A stretch of DNA of 64,000 nucleotides from Seohaeicola_A nanhaiensis (GTDB taxonomy: Bacteria > Pseudomonadota > Alphaproteobacteria > Rhodobacterales > Rhodobacteraceae), in contig NZ_JBHSGI010000002.1 in NCBI RefSeq assembly GCF_042654245.1, forward strand, positions 744,001-808,000, in the 5' to 3' direction. Both the position numbers and the translations under genes were made by a program. The notes beneath the pieces were generated by a model. The model saw nothing but the letters and a program-made list of their open reading frames with translations, was not told the DNA's origin and searched no databases. Within the stretch, counting starts at the first letter, position 1, and the number at the start of each line of letters is the position of its first letter. This document shows positions 7,959 through 17,131 of the stretch, piece after piece.

Positions 7959-9833
7959 ATGACCGTATTTACCGGCTCTTCGGGGCGGGACGTGCTCGAT
8001 TATCGGACCGGGACACTCACCGGATTTCTCACCGGCACCGTTGCCGACATCCAGGATTCCGAGGACGACATCATCAACGCCGGGGACGGCGACGATCTGG
8101 TCTATGGCGGCCGCGGGCAGGACATCATCCACGGCGGCAAGGGCAACGACACGCTGGACGGCGGGCTGAACAACCAGTCGGGGGCGGCGAAGTACAGCTA
8201 TGTCTATGGCGACGAGGGCGATGACATCATCACCTCGGAATCGCCCTATGCCTATCTCTTCGGCGGGGCCGGGCGGGACATCATCACCGCCCCGAACTTT
8301 TCCGGCGAGGTGCAGGGCGGGGCGGGGGCGGACCACCTGATCGGCAAGGGCGGTTACCTGGGCGGCAAGCTGTCGTACCGGGATTCGCCCACGGCGGTGA
8401 GCGTCAACCTTGGCACCGGGGCGACCTCGGGCGGCGATGCGCGGGGCGACGTGATCGAGGGATTTCAGGCGCTGGCAGGGTCGGGCTTTGGCGATACGCT
8501 GACCGGGAGCGCGCTGGACGACAATCTGAGCGGGCTGGGCGGGACCGACGTCATCCGGGGCCTAGCCGGCAAGGACGGGCTGTTGGGCGGGGATGGCGAC
8601 GACCGGATGTTCGGCGGCGCGGGCGATGACCGGCTGGTGGGCGGTGCGGGGGCCGACCTGATGAACGGCGGCGCGGGGCATGACACGGTCGATTTCGGCT
8701 TTGGCACGGATTCACTCGCGGTGACGATCAACCTGGCCACCAATGTCAACGGCGGTTCGGCGGCGGGCGACCGGTTCGTAAGCATCGAGGAGGTCAGAGG
8801 ATCGGAATATGCCGATGATATCACCGGCAGCCGAAAGGCCGAGAAACTGGATGGCAGCAGCGGAAACGATGTCATCCGTGGCGGCGCGGGGAACGATTAT
8901 CTGATCGGCGGCGCCGGGGCGGATACGATCTATGGCGGCAAGGGGCGCGACCACTTCTATACCTACGAGAGCAGCACGCCCGGCGGCGATTACTATCATG
9001 GCGGCCAGGGACGGGACGAGATCGATTACAGCGACGCTGTGGTCCTGGATCTGATGACCGGAACCGGGGGCGGCCAGGCGGCGGGCGATACGCTGGTCAG
9101 TATCGAGATCATCATCACCGGGCTGGACGATGACATCATCACCGGGAGCAATCGGTCGGAGCGGTTCGACACCAGCCTGGGCAACAATGTGGTGCGGGGC
9201 ATGGGGGGCAACGATTACTTCGTGGTGTCGTCCTATACCGACACCATAGACGGCGGCGATGGCGTCGATACGTTCTATTGGGACCGCTACATGCTGGGCG
9301 ATGCAAAGGTCGATCTCCGGACGCAGACCTTCAGCGGATACGACTCCTTCGCGACGCTGAGCATGTCCGGGATCGAGAATTTCGCCTTCGAGGCGGGGGA
9401 TGCCACCATCATTGGCTCGGGTGTCGGGAACCGGATCACCGGGGCCGAGGGGGACGATGTGTTCCGTGGTATGGGCGGGCGCGACTGGCTGGACGGCAAG
9501 GGCGGGCACAATGTGCTGGTCGGCGGCGCGGGGGCGGATCACTTCGTGTTCTCGACCCTGCCCGGAGCCGGCGAGGCGGATCTGGTGCGCGACTTCGAGG
9601 CGGCGGACATGATCGCGCTGAAGGCGAAGGCGTTCAAGGCGATCGGGCCGGTGTTGCAGGCCGGCGAGTTCCACGTGGGCGCGCAGGCGCAGGATGCCAA
9701 CGACCACCTGATCTGGCAGGCGGGCAAGGACCGGCTGTGGTATGACGCCGATGGCGATGGCGCGGGGGCAAAGGTGCTGATCGCCGTGATCCACGGCGCG
9801 AATGTCACCTTCGACGATTTCCAGATGATCTGA
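7959..9833 (+). CDS. RTX-repeat calcium-binding protein, likely type I secreted
   Basis: The 624-residue acidic protein is built largely of glycine/aspartate nonapeptides (GGxGxDxLx): a cluster near residues 30-65, a long one near 180-245, one near 300-340 and a C-terminal set before about residue 540. These form parallel beta-roll Ca2+ sites. The final 100 residues (GEADLVRDFEAADMIALK ... FDDFQMI) resemble the serralysin/M10 C-terminal region that carries the type I secretion signal. No protease or lipase catalytic domain is seen and there is no N-terminal signal peptide. The ATG at 7959 is chosen because CGGAGA precedes it. No transporter genes for type I secretion lie nearby. Confidence 0.88.
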   Translation: MTVFTGSSGRDVLDYRTGTLTGFLTGTVADIQDSEDDIINAGDGDDLVYGGRGQDIIHGGKGNDTLDGGLNNQSGAAKYSYVYGDEGDDIITSESPYAYLFGGAGRDIITAPNFSGEVQGGAGADHLIGKGGYLGGKLSYRDSPTAVSVNLGTGATSGGDARGDVIEGFQALAGSGFGDTLTGSALDDNLSGLGGTDVIRGLAGKDGLLGGDGDDRMFGGAGDDRLVGGAGADLMNGGAGHDTVDFGFGTDSLAVTINLATNVNGGSAAGDRFVSIEEVRGSEYADDITGSRKAEKLDGSSGNDVIRGGAGNDYLIGGAGADTIYGGKGRDHFYTYESSTPGGDYYHGGQGRDEIDYSDAVVLDLMTGTGGGQAAGDTLVSIEIIITGLDDDIITGSNRSERFDTSLGNNVVRGMGGNDYFVVSSYTDTIDGGDGVDTFYWDRYMLGDAKVDLRTQTFSGYDSFATLSMSGIENFAFEAGDATIIGSGVGNRITGAEGDDVFRGMGGRDWLDGKGGHNVLVGGAGADHFVFSTLPGAGEADLVRDFEAADMIALKAKAFKAIGPVLQAGEFHVGAQAQDANDHLIWQAGKDRLWYDADGDGAGAKVLIAVIHGANVTFDDFQMI

Positions 9834-9838
9834 GCGGG

Positions 9839-9867
9839 GGCGCCACCCCTTGTCCCGGGGTGGCGCC
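9839..9867. terminator. Bidirectional hairpin between convergent genes
   Basis: An 11-bp perfect stem (GGCGCCACCCC with GGGGTGGCGCC, 7-nt loop) sits between the RTX stop and the aldehyde dehydrogenase stop. There is no T tract, so termination strength is uncertain. Confidence 0.65.
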
Positions 9868-9873
9868 TGCGTC

Positions 9874-11328
9874 CTAGCCGTGGAAGGCGGCGACGGTCTT
9901 GACAGTGGAGAAGCCGTAGAGCGCCTCGAACCCCTTCTCGCGGCCGTGGCCCGAGAGGCCGGAGCCGCCGAAAGGCAGCTCGACCCCGCCGCCGGCGCCG
10001 TAGTTGTTCAGGAAGACCTGACCGGCGCGCAGCTTGCGGGCCATGCGCATCTGGCGCGCGCCGTCGCGCGACCAGACCGAGGCGACGAGGCCGTAGTCGG
10101 TGCCGTTGGCGATGGCGACGGCCTCGTCCTCGTCGGCGAAGGGGATCACCACCTGGACGGGGCCGAAGATCTCCTGCTGGGCCAGCACGTGTGCGGCGGT
10201 GACGCCCGAGAAGAGGGTCGGCGCGACATAGGCGCCGCCGGCGGGGGCGTTGCCGACGATTTCGCCCTGACCGGCGATTTCGAGGTCGGCGCCCTTGGCG
10301 AGGAAGCTCTCGACGATGGATTTCTGCCGGGCCGAGACGACCGGGCCGAGGTCGAGGTCGGCGAGCGCCGGGCCGGCGCGCATCGCCTTGTAGCGCGCGG
10401 CCATCGAGTCGAGCAGCTCGTCATGGCGGCTGGTGTGGACCAGGATGCGCGAGGAGGCCGAGCAGGTCTGGCCGGCGTTCTGGATGCCGGCATTGACGAG
10501 GAAGGGCAGCGCGGCGGTGAGGTCGGCGTCTTCGAACACCACCTGGGGCGACTTGCCGCCGAGTTCCAGCGTCACCGGTACCACGTTCTGCGCCGCTGCC
10601 GTCTGGATCAGCTTGCCGACGCCGACCGAGCCGGTGAAGGAGACATGCTGGACGCCCGGATGGCCGGCGAGCGCCGCGCCCGCCTCGGCGCCGCGGCCCG
10701 AGACGACGTTCAGCGCGCCGTCCGGCAGGCCGGCGCGGCGGGCGAGCTCGGCGAAGGCGAGCGCGGTGAGGCAGGCCTCTTCCGCCGGTTTCAGCACGCA
10801 GGCGTTGCCCATGGCGAGCGCGGCGCCGACCGACCGGCCGATGATCTGCATCGGGTAGTTCCAGGGGATGATGTGCCCCGTGACCCCATGCGGTTCGCGC
10901 AGGGTATAGACGGTGTAGCCGTCGAGATAGGGGATGGTTTGGCCGTGCAGCTTGTCGGGCGCGCCGGCGTAGAATTCCATGTAGCGGGCCAGCGCGACGG
11001 CATCGGCGCGGGCCTGTTTCAGCGGCTTGCCGACATCGGTGGCTTCGAGCCAGGCGAGGTCGTCGACGTTTTCGAGCACCAGCTCGCCGATGCGGCGCAG
11101 CAGGCGGCCGCGTTCGAAGCCGGGCATCCGGCCCCAGGCGCCGTGGCGGGCCGTCTCTGCGGCGGCGACGGCGCGGTCGATGTCCTCGGAGGTGCCGGCG
11201 GCGATCTCGCAGATGACCGTCCCATCGGAGGGATTGTGCAGCGCGATCGTCTGCCCCGAGGCGGCGGGCACCCAGGCGTTGTCGATCAGGCAGCGGTCCG
11301 GATGGGGGACCAGGGGATGGAAGGTCAT
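9874..11328 (-). CDS. NAD(P)-dependent aldehyde dehydrogenase, putative gamma-glutamyl aminoaldehyde dehydrogenase
   Basis: The 484-residue ALDH-superfamily enzyme shows IIPWNYPM (cofactor site), VSFTGSVGVG, the general base in VTLELGGKSPQ, catalytic Cys in NAGQTCSASSR and the distal EIFGPV motif. These enzymes oxidise aldehydes to acids with NAD(P)+. Divergent from it are glutamine-synthetase-like ligases, which suggests it acts like PuuC on gamma-glutamyl-aminobutyraldehyde or a related aminoaldehyde; that substrate is inferred. The ATG at 11328 has AAGGA at 8 nt, although the frame is open further upstream. Confidence 0.9.
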   Translation of the reverse strand: MTFHPLVPHPDRCLIDNAWVPAASGQTIALHNPSDGTVICEIAAGTSEDIDRAVAAAETARHGAWGRMPGFERGRLLRRIGELVLENVDDLAWLEATDVGKPLKQARADAVALARYMEFYAGAPDKLHGQTIPYLDGYTVYTLREPHGVTGHIIPWNYPMQIIGRSVGAALAMGNACVLKPAEEACLTALAFAELARRAGLPDGALNVVSGRGAEAGAALAGHPGVQHVSFTGSVGVGKLIQTAAAQNVVPVTLELGGKSPQVVFEDADLTAALPFLVNAGIQNAGQTCSASSRILVHTSRHDELLDSMAARYKAMRAGPALADLDLGPVVSARQKSIVESFLAKGADLEIAGQGEIVGNAPAGGAYVAPTLFSGVTAAHVLAQQEIFGPVQVVIPFADEDEAVAIANGTDYGLVASVWSRDGARQMRMARKLRAGQVFLNNYGAGGGVELPFGGSGLSGHGREKGFEALYGFSTVKTVAAFHG

Positions 11329-11511
11329 GGGCGGCGTCCTTTCTGCATGCGCGGGCGCAGGCCATGCCGGAAAGGCAGGGACCGGCGCCGGGGCCAAATA
11401 AGGGCCTGTCGGGGACGGGCGCAAGGGGCCGCGTCGCCCGCGCGGGGCGGCAGAGCGGCGGAAACGGCGCGAATTTGACCGCAAAGGCGGGGCTGCGGGC
11501 CTGCGGCGGGC

Positions 11512-11525
11512 AATTTGATCAAATT
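11512..11525. promoter_or_regulatory. Candidate operator AATTTGATCAAATT
   Basis: A perfect 14-bp palindrome lies in the 266-bp divergent region between the aldehyde dehydrogenase and the first ligase gene. The same motif with one mismatch recurs at 12969-12982 before the amidotransferase gene, so it is probably a site for a shared regulator of the gamma-glutamyl catabolic genes. The regulator is unidentified. Confidence 0.6.
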
Positions 11526-11594
11526 CACGGTGACATGCCCGGTTGGCTTGGTTACACCTGTCGGGCGCGCCCGTGAGAGGCTGCGGAGAGGGAT

Positions 11595-12914
11595 ATGGAC
11601 CTAAGACAATTCGCCACCTTCCGGGTGGCCGCCAGCGACCTGAACGGCCAGATGCGGGGCAAGCGGGTGCCTTCGGCCTATGCCAAGCGGCTGGATCAGG
11701 ACATCGTGCGGATGCCGCTTTCGGTGCTGAACGTGGATCTCTGGGGCGATGACATCATCGACAGCCCGCTGGTCTTCGACAGCGGCGACGCCGATGGCGT
11801 GCTGCGCCCGACGCCGCGCGGGGCGGTGCCGATGCCCTGGCTCGACATCCCCTCGGCGCTGGTGCCGATGGCGATGTATACCGACAGGGGCGCGCCCTTC
11901 GTCGGCGACCCGCGCCATGCGTTGCAGGCGGTGATCGACCGCTATAGCGCGCGCGGCTGGACGGTGATCGCGGCGACCGAGATGGAATTCACCCTGATCG
12001 ACGACCACAACAGCGCGCCGCTGGCGCCGATCAACCCGGTCACCGGGCGGCCGCTGCAATCGAGCGCGATCCTGTCGGTGCGGCAGCTGGATGCCTTTGA
12101 CGCCTATTTCACCGCGCTGTACCAGGCCTGTCAGGAGATGGACATTCCGGCGGATACGGTGATCTCGGAAAGCGGGATCGGCCAGTTCGAGGTGAACCTG
12201 AGCCATCAGGAGGCGATGCTGGCCGCCGATGATGCCTGGCTATTCAAGACGCTGGTGCGGGGGCTGGCGCGTAAGCAGGGGTTTGCGGCGACCTTCATGG
12301 CCAAGCCCTATCCCGAGGACAGCGGCAACGGGATGCATCTGCATTTCTCGGTGGTCGACCGCAACGGGCGCAACATCTTCGACAACAACGGGCCCGAGGG
12401 CACCGACCTGCTGCGCCATGCGGTGGCGGGCTGCCTGGCGGCGATGCCGGCCAGCACGCTGATCTTCGCGCCGCACGGCAATTCCTATGACCGGCTGGTG
12501 CCGGGCGCCCATGCGCCGGTCAGCGCGGTCTGGGCCTATGAGAACCGGACGGCGGCGATCCGCATTCCGGGCGGCGCGGCCACCGCGCGGCGGATAGAGC
12601 ACCGGGTGGCGGGGGGCGACGTGAACCCCTATCTCGCGCTGGCCGCGATCCTGGGCGCGGCGCTGGTCGGGATCGAGGACGCGATGGAGCCACCGGCGCC
12701 GATCACCGGCAATGCCTACGAGATCACCGGCGTGCCGCGGCTGGCCGAGACCTGGGAGGAGGCCGTGCAGCGGTTCGAGAGCGACACGCTGATGCGGCGC
12801 ATCCTGCCGCCGCAGCTGATCGACCTGCTGGTGATGACCAAGCGGCAGGAAATGCGCCGCTTTGCCGAGGTGCCGCCCGAACAGCACTGGCTGACCTATC
12901 TCGAGGCGGTCTGA
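11595..12914 (+). CDS. Glutamine synthetase family protein (gamma-glutamylamide ligase)
   Basis: This 439-residue glutamine-synthetase-fold enzyme carries the metal-site motif ATEMEF, the nucleotide/metal motif GNGMHLHFSV, an EVNLSH strand and NPYLALAAIL near the end. It groups by eye with the PuuA/FluG-type ligases rather than with nitrogen-assimilatory GlnA, since it lacks the adenylylation-loop style C-terminus and sits in a catabolic cluster. The predicted reaction is ATP-dependent coupling of glutamate to an amine. RBS GGAGAGG precedes the ATG. The amine (putrescine, ethanolamine, isopropylamine or other) cannot be told from sequence. Confidence 0.85.
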   Translation: MDLRQFATFRVAASDLNGQMRGKRVPSAYAKRLDQDIVRMPLSVLNVDLWGDDIIDSPLVFDSGDADGVLRPTPRGAVPMPWLDIPSALVPMAMYTDRGAPFVGDPRHALQAVIDRYSARGWTVIAATEMEFTLIDDHNSAPLAPINPVTGRPLQSSAILSVRQLDAFDAYFTALYQACQEMDIPADTVISESGIGQFEVNLSHQEAMLAADDAWLFKTLVRGLARKQGFAATFMAKPYPEDSGNGMHLHFSVVDRNGRNIFDNNGPEGTDLLRHAVAGCLAAMPASTLIFAPHGNSYDRLVPGAHAPVSAVWAYENRTAAIRIPGGAATARRIEHRVAGGDVNPYLALAAILGAALVGIEDAMEPPAPITGNAYEITGVPRLAETWEEAVQRFESDTLMRRILPPQLIDLLVMTKRQEMRRFAEVPPEQHWLTYLEAV

Positions 12915-12968
12915 GGGCGGCGGGCCGCGCCTGCCTCTTGCCGAATGGGCGCGGCTCGGGTACCATGA

Positions 12969-12982
12969 AATTTGATCATATT
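12969..12982. promoter_or_regulatory. Second copy of the AATTTGATCAWATT motif
   Basis: AATTTGATCATATT differs by one base from the perfect palindrome at 11512 and lies 10 bases before the amidotransferase ATG. This close position suggests repression of the amidotransferase/ligase pair by the same regulator. Confidence 0.5.
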
Positions 12983-12992
12983 AGTGTGACAC

Positions 12993-13673
12993 ATGAAGAT
13001 CGGCATATTGCAGACCGGGCATGCGCCCGACGTGTTGCTGGGCGACTATGGCGACTATGACGCCATGTTCCGGCGGATGCTGGGCGCGGGCGATTTCGAG
13101 TTCGAGACCTATGCGGTCGTGGATGGGGTGTTTCCCGACAGCGTCGGCGACTGCGACGGCTGGCTGATCACCGGATCGCGGCACGGGGCCTATGAGGACC
13201 ATCCCTGGATCCCGCCGCTGGAGGCGCTGATCCGCGAGATTCATCAGAAGGGCATCCCGCTGATCGGGGTCTGTTTCGGCCACCAGATCATCGCCCAGGC
13301 GCTGGGCGGCAGGGTCGAGAAGTTCAAGGGCGGCTGGGCGGTGGGCCCGACCGACTATGACATGGGCGGGCAGACCGTCACCCTGAACGCCTGGCATCAG
13401 GATCAGGTGGTGAAACGGCCCGAGGGGGCGCGCGTGCTGGCCAGCAACGCCTTTTGCGAGAACGCCATCCTGGCCTATGGCGACACCATCTGGACGGTGC
13501 AGCCGCACCCCGAGTTCGGCAACGCCTTCATCGACGGGCTGATCCGCACGCGCGGCAAGGGCGTGGTGCCAGATGCCGAGCTGGAGCGGGCCAGCGCGAC
13601 GCTGGACCAGCCGGTGGACAATGCGGACTTCGGCCGCCTGATGGCCGATTTTTTCAGGAAAGAGAGGGCCTGA
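12993..13673 (+). CDS. Class I glutamine amidotransferase-like hydrolase
   Basis: The 226-residue class I amidotransferase domain has nucleophile Cys94 in GVCFGHQ and His172/Glu174 in QPHPEF, so the full triad is present. It stands alone, without a synthetase domain. Between two gamma-glutamyl ligase genes it probably hydrolyses a gamma-glutamyl conjugate, the job PuuD does in E. coli, although its sequence is closer to the GuaA-amidotransferase-like branch. Its stop overlaps the next start (TGATG), indicating translational coupling. Confidence 0.87.
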   Translation: MKIGILQTGHAPDVLLGDYGDYDAMFRRMLGAGDFEFETYAVVDGVFPDSVGDCDGWLITGSRHGAYEDHPWIPPLEALIREIHQKGIPLIGVCFGHQIIAQALGGRVEKFKGGWAVGPTDYDMGGQTVTLNAWHQDQVVKRPEGARVLASNAFCENAILAYGDTIWTVQPHPEFGNAFIDGLIRTRGKGVVPDAELERASATLDQPVDNADFGRLMADFFRKERA

Positions 13674-15031
13674 TGGCCGACTGGATCGAAAAGCTGCCCG
13701 AGGCGGCACGCGAGTTTCTGAACGGCAAGCGGCTGGACGAGGTGGAATGCGTGGTTTCGGATCTGCCCGGGATCGCGCGGGGCAAGGCGGTGCCGGCGTC
13801 GAAATTCGCGCGGCAGGAGTATTTCCACCTGCCCGACAGCATCTTCTACCAGACGATCACCGGCGAATGGGCCGATGCGGCGGGGGACGAGGGGTTCATC
13901 GAGAAGGACATGATCCTGAAGCCGGACATGAGCACGGCCAGCGCCGCGCCCTGGACCGGGGACACGACGATTCAGGTGATCCACGACGCCTATGACCGCA
14001 AGGGCAACCCGGTACCCTGCTCGCCGCGCAACGTGCTGAAGCGGGTGGTGCAGCTGTACAAGGATCAGGGCTGGCAGCCGGTGGTCGCGCCCGAGATGGA
14101 ATTCTACCTCGTCGCGCGCAACATCGACCCGGCCAAGGGGATCGAGCCGATGATGGGCCGCTCGGGCCGTCCGGCGGCGGCGCGGCAGGCCTATTCGATG
14201 ACGGCGGTCGACGAATTCGGCCCCGTGATCGACCACATCTACGACTTTGCCGAGGACCAGGGGTTCGAGATCGACGGCATCACCCAGGAGGGCGGCGCGG
14301 GGCAGCTGGAGATCAACCTGCGCCACGGCGATCCGGTCAAGCTGGCGGACGAGGTGTTCTACTTCAAGCGGCTGATCCGCGAGGCGGCGCTGCGGCATGA
14401 CTGTTTCGCCACCTTCATGGCCAAGCCGATCGCCGACGAGCCGGGCAGCGCGATGCACATCCACCACTCGGTGATCGACATCGAGACCGGCAAGAACATC
14501 TTCTCCGGCCCGGCCGGGGGTGAGACGGATGCCTTCTTCCACTTCATCGCCGGGCTGCAGAACCACCTGCCGGCGGCGATTGCGGTGCTGGCGCCCTATG
14601 TGAACAGCTACCGCCGCTATGTCCCGGACCATGCCGCGCCGATCAACCTGGAATGGGGGCGCGACAACCGCACCACCGGGATCCGGGTGCCGCTGTCGGG
14701 CCCGGATTCGCGCCGGATCGAGAACCGGCTGGCCGGAATGGACTGCAACCCCTACCTCGGGATCGCGGCCTCGCTGGCCTGCGGCTATCTCGGGCTGATG
14801 GAAGAGAAGCGGCCGGACAAGCAGTTCAAGGGCGATGCCTACGAGGGCGAGGAGGATATTCCGCGCGTGATGGGCGAGGCGCTGGATCTCTTCGAGGAAT
14901 CGGCCGCGCTGGCGCAGGTGCTGGGCCCCGAGTTCGCCCGCGTCTATGCCATCGTGAAGCGGGCGGAATACAACGAGTTCCTGCAGGTGATCAGCCCCTG
15001 GGAACGCGAGCACCTGCTGCTGAACGTCTGA
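13673..15031 (+). CDS. Glutamine synthetase family protein, second gamma-glutamylamide ligase
   Basis: This 452-residue paralogue of the ligase at 11595 keeps APEMEFYL, QLEINLRHGD, GSAMHIHHSV and CNPYLGIAA. The N-terminal half contains DLPGIARGKAVP, typical of the PuuA-like group. Translation is coupled to the amidotransferase by a one-base overlap. Two diverged ligases in one cluster suggest two different amine substrates or a heteromeric enzyme. An earlier in-frame start inside the amidotransferase gene is rejected since the MADWIEKLP start follows GAGAGG. Confidence 0.87.
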   Translation: MADWIEKLPEAAREFLNGKRLDEVECVVSDLPGIARGKAVPASKFARQEYFHLPDSIFYQTITGEWADAAGDEGFIEKDMILKPDMSTASAAPWTGDTTIQVIHDAYDRKGNPVPCSPRNVLKRVVQLYKDQGWQPVVAPEMEFYLVARNIDPAKGIEPMMGRSGRPAAARQAYSMTAVDEFGPVIDHIYDFAEDQGFEIDGITQEGGAGQLEINLRHGDPVKLADEVFYFKRLIREAALRHDCFATFMAKPIADEPGSAMHIHHSVIDIETGKNIFSGPAGGETDAFFHFIAGLQNHLPAAIAVLAPYVNSYRRYVPDHAAPINLEWGRDNRTTGIRVPLSGPDSRRIENRLAGMDCNPYLGIAASLACGYLGLMEEKRPDKQFKGDAYEGEEDIPRVMGEALDLFEESAALAQVLGPEFARVYAIVKRAEYNEFLQVISPWEREHLLLNV

Positions 15032-15077
15032 CCCCGCGCCCCTGCCCGGCGTCCACGCCCTGTGGCGCGCGGGTTTC

Positions 15078-15228
15078 GGGGGCTCTGCCCCCGGCGCCCT
15101 TCGGGCGCCTCCCCCGAGGGTATTTGGAAACCAGAGAAGAGGGGGCGCTGCGCCCTGGGCTTCTCTGGTTCAAAAATACCTGCGCCGCAGGCAGCCGCGC
15201 AGCGGCTTCGCGCCCGGAACGGGCGCGG
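15078..15228. repeat. Complex convergent-gene repeat, copy A
   Basis: The element opens with GGGGGCTCTGCCCCC and a GGCGCCCTTCGGGCGCC hairpin. A long inverted repeat follows: GGTATTTGGAAACCAGAGAAG paired with CTTCTCTGGTTC and AAATACC (roughly 15119-15180). It ends in further GC hairpins (GCGCCCGGAACGGGCGC). It lies exactly between two convergent genes and closely resembles the copy at 19099-19260, so it may act as a bidirectional terminator. Confidence 0.85.
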
Positions 15229-15232
15229 GGCG

Positions 15233-17131
15233 TCAGCCCGCGGCGCGGCGCGGGGCCTCGCGGAGCTCTTCGTAATGGTCGTGTTCCGCGCTGTACCAGG
15301 CGGTGCCGCGTGTCGCGCCGGCCAGCGCATTGAACAGGTCGGTTTCCGCCGCGACCGGCAGAAGGGCCTCGAAGATGTCCCAGCCCGGAGCGTCCGGGTC
15401 GGCCTCGAAGGTCACGACATGGCCCTTGAGCGCGCTGATCAGCGGCACCAGACCGCCGGAATAGACCGTGGGCACGCGGATCGCGATGCGGGCGATGGGT
15501 TGCAGCAGCAGGCTGCCGGCCTCGGCCAGCGCCTCGCGCAGGGCCATGCGGCCGGCGGTGCGGAAGGCGAAGTCGGAGCTGTCGACGGCATGAACCTTGC
15601 CGTCCTTCAGCAGCACGCCGACATCCACCACGGGATGGCCCAGCGGGCCTTCGGCCAGCGCATCGCGCGCGCCGGCCTCGACCGAGGGGATATAGGTGCG
15701 CGGGATCGCGCCGCCCTTGATCTGTTCCTCGAACCGGAACCCCGTGCCGCGCGGCAGCGGCGCGACCTCGATCAGCACGTCGGCGAACTGCCCGGCCCCG
15801 CCCGACTGCTTGCGGTGGCGGTGGTGTTTCTCGACCCGGCGGGTGATCGTTTCGCAGAGCGCGGGCGGAATTTCGGCGGTGGCGGTCTCGACCCCGAAGA
15901 CACCGGTCAGCTTGTCGAGCAGGCGGCGCAGGTGCAGCGGACCCTGCGTGCAGAGAATGGTGTGGCCGCTGGCCTCGTCCTGGCGCAGGGCGAGGCCGGG
16001 GTCGATCTCGGCGAGGCGGGTGAGCGCGGTGGCGAGGCGCGTCTCGTCCCGCTCGTGCGCCGGGGTGAGGCGGAAGCGGTGGTTGGCGACGCGCTCCTCC
16101 GGCAGCGGCAGCGCGGCCTCGGCGGTGATCAGCGGCGCGGTGAGCGAGAGATGGTCGCTCTTGACCGCGAGACCGATCTCGCCGGGGGCCAGCGCGCCGA
16201 GCGGCGAGCGCGCGTCGAGATCGGTGAGGCTGCCGAGCGCGGCGCCGCCGAGCCGGGCACCGGGCGCCAGTGGTGCCAGGGCGCGCAGCAGCACCGTCTT
16301 GCCGAGGTGCTTCACCGCGTCGCCCAGGCAGGCGACGGCCATCACGCCTTCGGGCAGCCGCTCGGTGAGCTGCGCCACATCGGGCACCTCGTGGCGCAGC
16401 GATTTCATCAGACGCAGCACGCCCTTGCCCTGGGCCGCCGCGCCCAGCAGGGCGGGGATCAGGTCGTGGTGCTGCAGCGCCCTGGTGGCCACGCGGTAGA
16501 TATCCGCGGTCATCGGGGTCTGATCCTCGATCAGCTGTTCCATCAGGGCGTCGTCGAAATCGGCGAGATGTTCGAGCACATCCATACGCGCCTCGGCCTC
16601 GCGGTCGCGGATCCCGGCGGGCATCTCGACCAGCGAGGAGCGGGCGTGATCGTGGTATTCCCAGGCGCGTTCCGAGATCAGGTCGACCGCGCCGACCACG
16701 CGGTCGCCCTCGCGCATCGGGATCTGGCGCAGCACGATGCCATGCGGGCTGTAGACCTGCAGCGCGGCAACGATGTCGCGGACGCGGTCGGTGGCGGCGT
16801 CGATGCGGTTGATGAAGAGGAAGGTGGAGATTCCCGACGCTTCCAGCAGGCGCAGGTATGGCGCGGCGAGCACCGCGGCGTCACTCTCGGCCGGGACCAC
16901 CAGCACCGCCGCATCCGCCGCCGCCAGCGCCGGGCCGAGCTGGGCGAAGCTGTCGGGGCCGCCGGGGCAGTCGAGCGCGGCCCAGGCTTCGCCCATGAAG
17001 TCGAAACGGGTCACCGAGGTGTCGCCGAACAGCGCGAGGCGGTGCGGGGGCTGTTCCTCGAGCGCGGCAAGCGCCTCGATGACCGTTGTCTTGCCCGCCT
17101 GCGACGGGCCTACCACAGCTATGACCTTCAT
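15233..17131 (-). CDS. EF-G-like translational GTPase (FusA paralogue)
   Basis: The 632-residue protein follows the EF-G domain order but is diverged. G1 is GPSQAGKT (residues 8-15), G3 is DCPGG where EF-G has DTPGH, and G4 is NRID in place of NKxD. The C-terminal half retains EF-G landmarks such as VEKHHRHRKQSGGAGQFADV and PSVEAGARDALAEGPLGHPV. The GH-to-GG change at the catalytic His position suggests altered GTP hydrolysis. It is not the housekeeping fusA, which should lie with tufA and rpsL. Its ribosomal role is unknown. The ATG at 17131 is fixed by the P-loop. Confidence 0.85.
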   Translation of the reverse strand: MKVIAVVGPSQAGKTTVIEALAALEEQPPHRLALFGDTSVTRFDFMGEAWAALDCPGGPDSFAQLGPALAAADAAVLVVPAESDAAVLAAPYLRLLEASGISTFLFINRIDAATDRVRDIVAALQVYSPHGIVLRQIPMREGDRVVGAVDLISERAWEYHDHARSSLVEMPAGIRDREAEARMDVLEHLADFDDALMEQLIEDQTPMTADIYRVATRALQHHDLIPALLGAAAQGKGVLRLMKSLRHEVPDVAQLTERLPEGVMAVACLGDAVKHLGKTVLLRALAPLAPGARLGGAALGSLTDLDARSPLGALAPGEIGLAVKSDHLSLTAPLITAEAALPLPEERVANHRFRLTPAHERDETRLATALTRLAEIDPGLALRQDEASGHTILCTQGPLHLRRLLDKLTGVFGVETATAEIPPALCETITRRVEKHHRHRKQSGGAGQFADVLIEVAPLPRGTGFRFEEQIKGGAIPRTYIPSVEAGARDALAEGPLGHPVVDVGVLLKDGKVHAVDSSDFAFRTAGRMALREALAEAGSLLLQPIARIAIRVPTVYSGGLVPLISALKGHVVTFEADPDAPGWDIFEALLPVAAETDLFNALAGATRGTAWYSAEHDHYEELREAPRRAAG

